Source: JAYPUA01 sp038133845 (lineage in GTDB: Bacteria; SAR324; NAC60-12). From it: a stretch of DNA of 64,000 nucleotides. Made by a program: the position numbers and the translations under genes. The notes under the pieces are model-generated. The model was not told where the DNA came from. It saw only the letters and a program-made list of their open reading frames with translations, and did not search any database. Location of the stretch: the NCBI GenBank assembly GCA_038133845.1, contig JAYPUA010000006.1:1-64000 (forward strand). The letters run 5' to 3'. Below are positions 60,808 through 64,000 of the stretch, piece by piece (position 1 is the stretch's first letter; each line of letters opens with the position of its first letter).

Positions 60808-61743
60808 TCAATTGCCTGCCAGGATGCGGTCGGAGAAGCGCAGATCCATCCACTGGGCTTCCGGATGTTCGGTCAACACCTGCTGGTAAGTGACGGAGAA
60901 ACGCTCCAGCCGATCGGAAAAAGCTCCGGTCCCAAAGCGAGCCGAGGTCATCTTGCCTGCGTCGTTGCGGACCCAGAACTGGACGTTGGTCGGGTCCGAC
61001 AGGTCGGTGGCGACGGCGCGGTCTTTCAACTCCGGGAACTGTTCCAGCGATTTCAGAAACTGCAGCCCGTGCTCAAGCTTCAGGTCCGGGACGATGTCTC
61101 CGGGCTGCAGCTTGCCAATGCTCACCCCCGTCAGCACGGGGAGTCCGAACCCACCCTTCACCTGCCTCAGTAAGCGTCGCTCCTGGTCAATGAGGAACTG
61201 CCGGCCTTCCGTATCAAGCACCGCAACCGGCTGATGCTCCCGGACGCGGATGTGGAGTCGGTTGGGAAACTCTCGCCGCACCTCTGCAAACTCGACCTCC
61301 GGCAGCTTTTGAATCCGTTCGGCCAGTGAAACCGGGTCGATTTCCTGCAGCTCGAACTCCGGGCGCAGGCCTGACCAGGCCAGGATCTCCTCCTTCTGTA
61401 GCAGCTGGTTTTCAGAGATGTAGAGCACCTCTGGAGGGCGATGGAAGAAGGAGAGGACCTGTGGCCCCAGGTGATAGGCGGTCCAGAGGCAGAAGACCCC
61501 CAGGATCACGTTCATCCCGTTCAGAAGCAGGTGGTTGAGGTTGCTCCTCAATTCTCGGGGGTTGTCTGTGGAGAAGAGGTTCCAGAGCAGAGGCCAGCGG
61601 AAGGTTGCCCGGGATCCAACAGCGCGAAAAAAGCGTGAGGGCTGAGCCACCCAACTCTTTCCTACCTGATCCATCCTGCGGACGGAGCGCTTCTTGGTTT
61701 TCTGGGCGGGACGGCGAAAGGATTGGCGTTTAAAGTCCTGCAT
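60808..61743 (-). CDS. ftsQ: Cell division protein FtsQ
   Basis: 311 residues. A basic cytoplasmic N-terminus of about 75 residues, one membrane segment (about 76-95, MNVILGVFCLWTAYHLG in part), a POTRA domain (VLYISENQLLQKEEILAWSGL in part, through EFAEVRREFPNRLHIRVRE) and the beta domain (FLIDQERRLLRQV...). It recruits and regulates FtsBL/FtsWI in the divisome. Downstream of murB with a scaffold gap between, in the usual dcw order. Confidence 0.92.
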   Translation of the reverse strand: MQDFKRQSFRRPAQKTKKRSVRRMDQVGKSWVAQPSRFFRAVGSRATFRWPLLWNLFSTDNPRELRSNLNHLLLNGMNVILGVFCLWTAYHLGPQVLSFFHRPPEVLYISENQLLQKEEILAWSGLRPEFELQEIDPVSLAERIQKLPEVEFAEVRREFPNRLHIRVREHQPVAVLDTEGRQFLIDQERRLLRQVKGGFGLPVLTGVSIGKLQPGDIVPDLKLEHGLQFLKSLEQFPELKDRAVATDLSDPTNVQFWVRNDAGKMTSARFGTGAFSDRLERFSVTYQQVLTEHPEAQWMDLRFSDRILAGN

Positions 61744-61807
61744 GCTGACGGTCCAAGCTCAAGAAGTGTTTTTGGAAACTGAAGCGAGACCCCTACGGCA
61801 GGGCTTC

Positions 61808-61840
61808 CTGGAAAGCTGGGTTTGTCTACCCAGCCTACAG
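61808..61840 (-). repeat. REP-like palindrome of the 58-bp array family
   Basis: On the minus strand GTAGGCTGGGT-AGAC-AAACCCAGCTTT matches the hairpin part of the 58-base array at 15.7 kb in all but the central four bases. The stem GCTGGGT/ACCCAGC is at 61815-61834. It lies between murB and ftsQ, 30 bases from a scaffold gap. Confidence 0.75.
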
Positions 61841-61869
61841 CGTTGCCTTCGTGCCAGAAGAAAGAAAAG

Positions 61870-61969
61870 NNNNNNNNNNNNNNNNNNNNNNNNNNNNNNN
61901 NNNNNNNNNNNNNNNNNNNNNNNNNNNNNNNNNNNNNNNNNNNNNNNNNNNNNNNNNNNNNNNNNNNNN
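61870..61969. other. Scaffold gap (100 N) between murB and ftsQ
   Basis: Placeholder gap of unknown true length. In many dcw clusters ddl lies here; whether it does in this genome cannot be seen. A dispersed repeat at the left flank may have caused the break. Confidence 0.9.
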
Positions 61970-61999
61970 TCTTCTCCTGAGCGTGCATGGGAGGAGAGG

Positions 62000-63019
62000 T
62001 CAGACCCACTTGGGCGACATCGTCTCTGGCTCATCCAGCAAAGGAAGTGTCTCGGAAGGTAAGGGTTGCAACCACTGGACCTCGGGTTCCAGAGAAACCC
62101 CATGCTGCTCAAAAACCCGGCGTTGCACCTCGCGGATCACGGCTTCAAGGTCGGCGGAACGGGCGCTCCCGAGGTTGACGATGAAGTTGGCATGCTTGAG
62201 GCTGACCTGGGCGTCTCCCACGCAAAATCCTTTCAGACCGCTGTGCTCGATCAGGCGGGCGGCGTGATCCCCGGGAGGGTTCTTGAACACGGAGCCGCAG
62301 CTTGGCTGGCGGGGCTGCTTGTCTTCACGAAACCTGAGGCACTGGCTCAGCCTCTCTCGGACCTGAGCTGGTTCGGATTCTCGCAGCTCAAAGGTGGCCG
62401 AGGTCACCACGACGCCGTTGCGTCCGTTGAGGTGCGAGTGTCGGTAGCGAAATCCGGCCTGCTCCGAGGAGGCGACGTGCTCCTGACCGCGCATGTCGAA
62501 CCACCGGGCCTGGGACAGGAAGTCCGAGACCTCACCTCCGTGTGCGCCGGCGTTCATGGCCACTGCGCCTCCGATGGTCCCAGGGACTCCGACCAGAAAC
62601 TCCATCCCTCCCCAGCCCAGCTCTACACAGCGCTGAGAGAACGTGACATCAGCCAGCGCCGCACCGGCCTGCACGGTTCTGGCCTCCACAGAAGGAACCC
62701 AGTGCTTGAAGGAGCCGGAGAGATGAATCACGATTCCGGGCCAGGTCTCGTCCGGAATCAAGAGGTTGGAACCCTTGCCCAGCAGCGTCCAGGGGACCTG
62801 GTACTCTGCGATGAAGGGGAGCAGCTTGGCCAGATCTTCCGGCTCGGCAACATCCACCAGACAGCGCGCCTGGCCTCCGATGCGCCAAGTGTTCAGGCGC
62901 TGTAGAGAGGCATTCCACTGCACCCGGGAGCGCAGAGAAAGTTCTGCAAAGGCGGCTTTCCAGGAAGGGTCTGGAAGCCCGGAGGCGAGCTTGGGAGAGT
63001 CAGGCGCCGGCTCGTTCAT
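62000..63019 (-). CDS. murB: UDP-N-acetylenolpyruvoylglucosamine reductase
   Basis: 339 residues, type I-length MurB. FAD-binding NTWRIGGQARCLV and LGKGSNLLIPD, then GVPGTIGGAVAMNAGAHGGE (in part) and the catalytic Ser in PSCGSVFKNP; C-terminal Glu in HGVSLEPEVQWL. Makes UDP-N-acetylmuramate for peptidoglycan. Its start overlaps the rsfS stop by 4 bases. Confidence 0.96.
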   Translation of the reverse strand: MNEPAPDSPKLASGLPDPSWKAAFAELSLRSRVQWNASLQRLNTWRIGGQARCLVDVAEPEDLAKLLPFIAEYQVPWTLLGKGSNLLIPDETWPGIVIHLSGSFKHWVPSVEARTVQAGAALADVTFSQRCVELGWGGMEFLVGVPGTIGGAVAMNAGAHGGEVSDFLSQARWFDMRGQEHVASSEQAGFRYRHSHLNGRNGVVVTSATFELRESEPAQVRERLSQCLRFREDKQPRQPSCGSVFKNPPGDHAARLIEHSGLKGFCVGDAQVSLKHANFIVNLGSARSADLEAVIREVQRRVFEQHGVSLEPEVQWLQPLPSETLPLLDEPETMSPKWV

Positions 63020-63393
63020 GCCTCATCGTCCCAGCGCTCGGCAGGACACTCCTGATGCAACTCTTCCAGGTTGTAGTATTTGCGAATCTCCGGATGGAAG
63101 ACGTGCAGCACTGCCTCCGCATAGTCCATGAGGATCCAGTTGCCATCGCGGGCCCCTTCCTTTCCCAGAGGATAGACCTCACCCGACTGCTTGAGGTGCA
63201 TCTCCACGCGCTCTGCGATGCCCCGGCAGTGTGCCTGAGAGCGGCCTTCACAGATGATCACGTAGTCGCTCAGAGAAGACCTCCCCCGGACATCAAAGCG
63301 AACGATCTGCCGCCCCTTGGCCTCCTGAACCGCTTCCAGAATGGCCTCGTGAACCTGAAGGGTGGTGTCCTCTGCAGCTTGATTGGATTCCAA
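63016..63393 (-). CDS. rsfS: Ribosomal silencing factor RsfS
   Basis: 125 residues. SSLSDYVIICEGRSQAHCRGIAE (in part), GARDGNWILMDYAEAVLHVFHPE (in part) and YYNLEELH are the DUF143/RsfS core. It binds uL14 on the 50S subunit and stops subunit joining under starvation. Overlaps murB by 4 bases; the linking of rsfS with a cell-wall gene is unusual, since nadD and rlmH are its common neighbours. Confidence 0.94.
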   Translation of the reverse strand: MESNQAAEDTTLQVHEAILEAVQEAKGRQIVRFDVRGRSSLSDYVIICEGRSQAHCRGIAERVEMHLKQSGEVYPLGKEGARDGNWILMDYAEAVLHVFHPEIRKYYNLEELHQECPAERWDDEA

Positions 63394-63434
63394 GATGTTG
63401 ACTCTGTCGAAGGTTGTTTCAATAAAGTGCCCGG

Positions 63435-64000
63435 TCAGTCCACCGGGCCCAGCGGTTCAAGGACAAAGAGCAGATCGCCCTGGTTGACCGTCTGGCGGTC
63501 CTCGGCAATCACGCGGTTCAGCCGATAGCGCTGCACGGGATAGAGGGGTGCTCCGTCCGGGCGCTGGAAGGACGACAGGCTCAGCTCCGTGAAGACCTTC
63601 ATCGACTCCATCAGGCACAGTGGGCGGTGCACATCAATCACCTGCCCCTCCTGCACCAGCGGCTCGGCCTCCGGAGTGCTCGCCCGATAGAACCCTCCCA
63701 TCTGTGGAGAGAGCACCTTCAACTCGCCGCGATCCAACTGCAAGGCCTCCAGGTCCAGTTCCATCCCGGCATCTCCTGCGGCATCCTTGGTCTCCTGAAT
63801 CAGCAGGTCCTGGTCGATGCGCTTCAGGAACCCGTCCAGGAACTTGGTGTCGAAGTCGCCTTTGCGGAACAGCTCGTCCTCAAGAATCCTGCGGCTCAAG
63901 GTCAGGTTGGTGGGCACGCCGTGAATCTGTACGCGTCCGAGGTAGGCCACGAGGCGCTCAATGGCCTCCTGCCGGTTCTTGCCCCAGCTGATGATCTGGG
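63435..64000 (-). CDS. accC: Biotin carboxylase with C-terminal biotinyl domain (3' part)
   Basis: The last 188 residues of a protein whose start is beyond the window edge. IISWGKNRQEAIERLVAYLGRVQIHGVPTNLTLSRRILEDELFRKGDFDTKF (in part) is the end of a biotin-carboxylase domain. After a linker, a biotinyl domain has biotin-acceptor Lys in MESMKVF (rather than AMKM) and ends FVLEPLGPVD. So carboxylase and carrier are fused, as in acyl-CoA or pyruvate-type enzymes, not in separate accB/accC. Which acyl-CoA is used is unknown. Confidence 0.85.
   Translation of the reverse strand, partial: QIISWGKNRQEAIERLVAYLGRVQIHGVPTNLTLSRRILEDELFRKGDFDTKFLDGFLKRIDQDLLIQETKDAAGDAGMELDLEALQLDRGELKVLSPQMGGFYRASTPEAEPLVQEGQVIDVHRPLCLMESMKVFTELSLSSFQRPDGAPLYPVQRYRLNRVIAEDRQTVNQGDLLFVLEPLGPVD

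Overview
The window reads as a chromosomal stretch of a flagellated Gram-negative bacterium at roughly 55-60% GC. It encodes an outer-membrane beta-barrel protein, lipoproteins, type II secretion pseudopilins, FtsQ/MurB, a flagellin, MotA/MotB stators and a chemoreceptor, plus a bacterial type A RNase P RNA. Four runs of exactly 100 N are scaffold gaps, so this is a draft, possibly metagenomic or single-cell, assembly. The lineage cannot be fixed from sequence alone. A HisD-like dehydrogenase of marine type, a J-domain/RodZ-type regulator next to an FlhG-like ATPase, and DUF342/FapA would suit a marine proteobacterium of deltaproteobacterial or SAR324-like affinity, but this is inference.

Layout. 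0.16-1.5 kb: an NfeD/stomatin pair. 1.5-14.4 kb: an accessory catabolic island with three divergent or tandem transcription units around one LacI-family regulator. It holds a bicupin, four SnoaL-like proteins (three of them two-domain), a HisD-family dehydrogenase, a MetE-C-like zinc alkyltransferase, a sugar-type ABC importer without ATPase, and an SDR. The palindrome TTGCATACGCATGCAA or close variants lies in both control regions, so the island looks like one regulon. 14.6-16 kb: class II aldolase, then a 58-bp tandem array interrupted by a gap. 16.1-20.2 kb: flagellin with a clear sigma-28 promoter, divergent from a FecR-domain protein and a beta-barrel protein.

20.3-29.6 kb is housekeeping: Era, an acidic membrane protein, a phosphatase, FlhG-like ATPase, J-domain/RodZ-like protein, rnpB, gspGHIJ and ispH. 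30.1-36.5 kb is a tightly packed minus-strand run (Bor-like lipoprotein, rnc, rluB, fapA-like, pentapeptide protein, secreted protein, dapA, carbonic anhydrase). 36.6-46.8 kb on plus: tatD, motA, two tandem motB paralogues, an FBH1-like helicase, small metabolic enzymes, a cytosine-deaminase-like amidohydrolase, a LapA-domain protein and a VWA protein. 46.8-53.2 kb is rich in transport (two EamA exporters, amino-acid permease and binding protein, YejA-like binding protein). 53.2-60.8 kb: Nudix hydrolase, DUF3127 protein, HpcH/HpaI aldolase, aroQ, gspC, a glycosyltransferase, and a chemoreceptor followed by an ODP-type diiron protein. 60.8-64 kb: ftsQ, murB, rsfS and the 3' end of a biotin carboxylase on minus.

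The most promising uncharacterised system is the 1.5-14.4 kb LacI-controlled island: its enzymes form a coherent uptake-and-degradation set whose substrate I cannot name. Next in interest are the chemoreceptor-ODP pair, the FlhG plus HPD-less J-domain/RodZ pair, the tandem MotB paralogues and the hairpin-bearing repeat family next to two of the assembly gaps.
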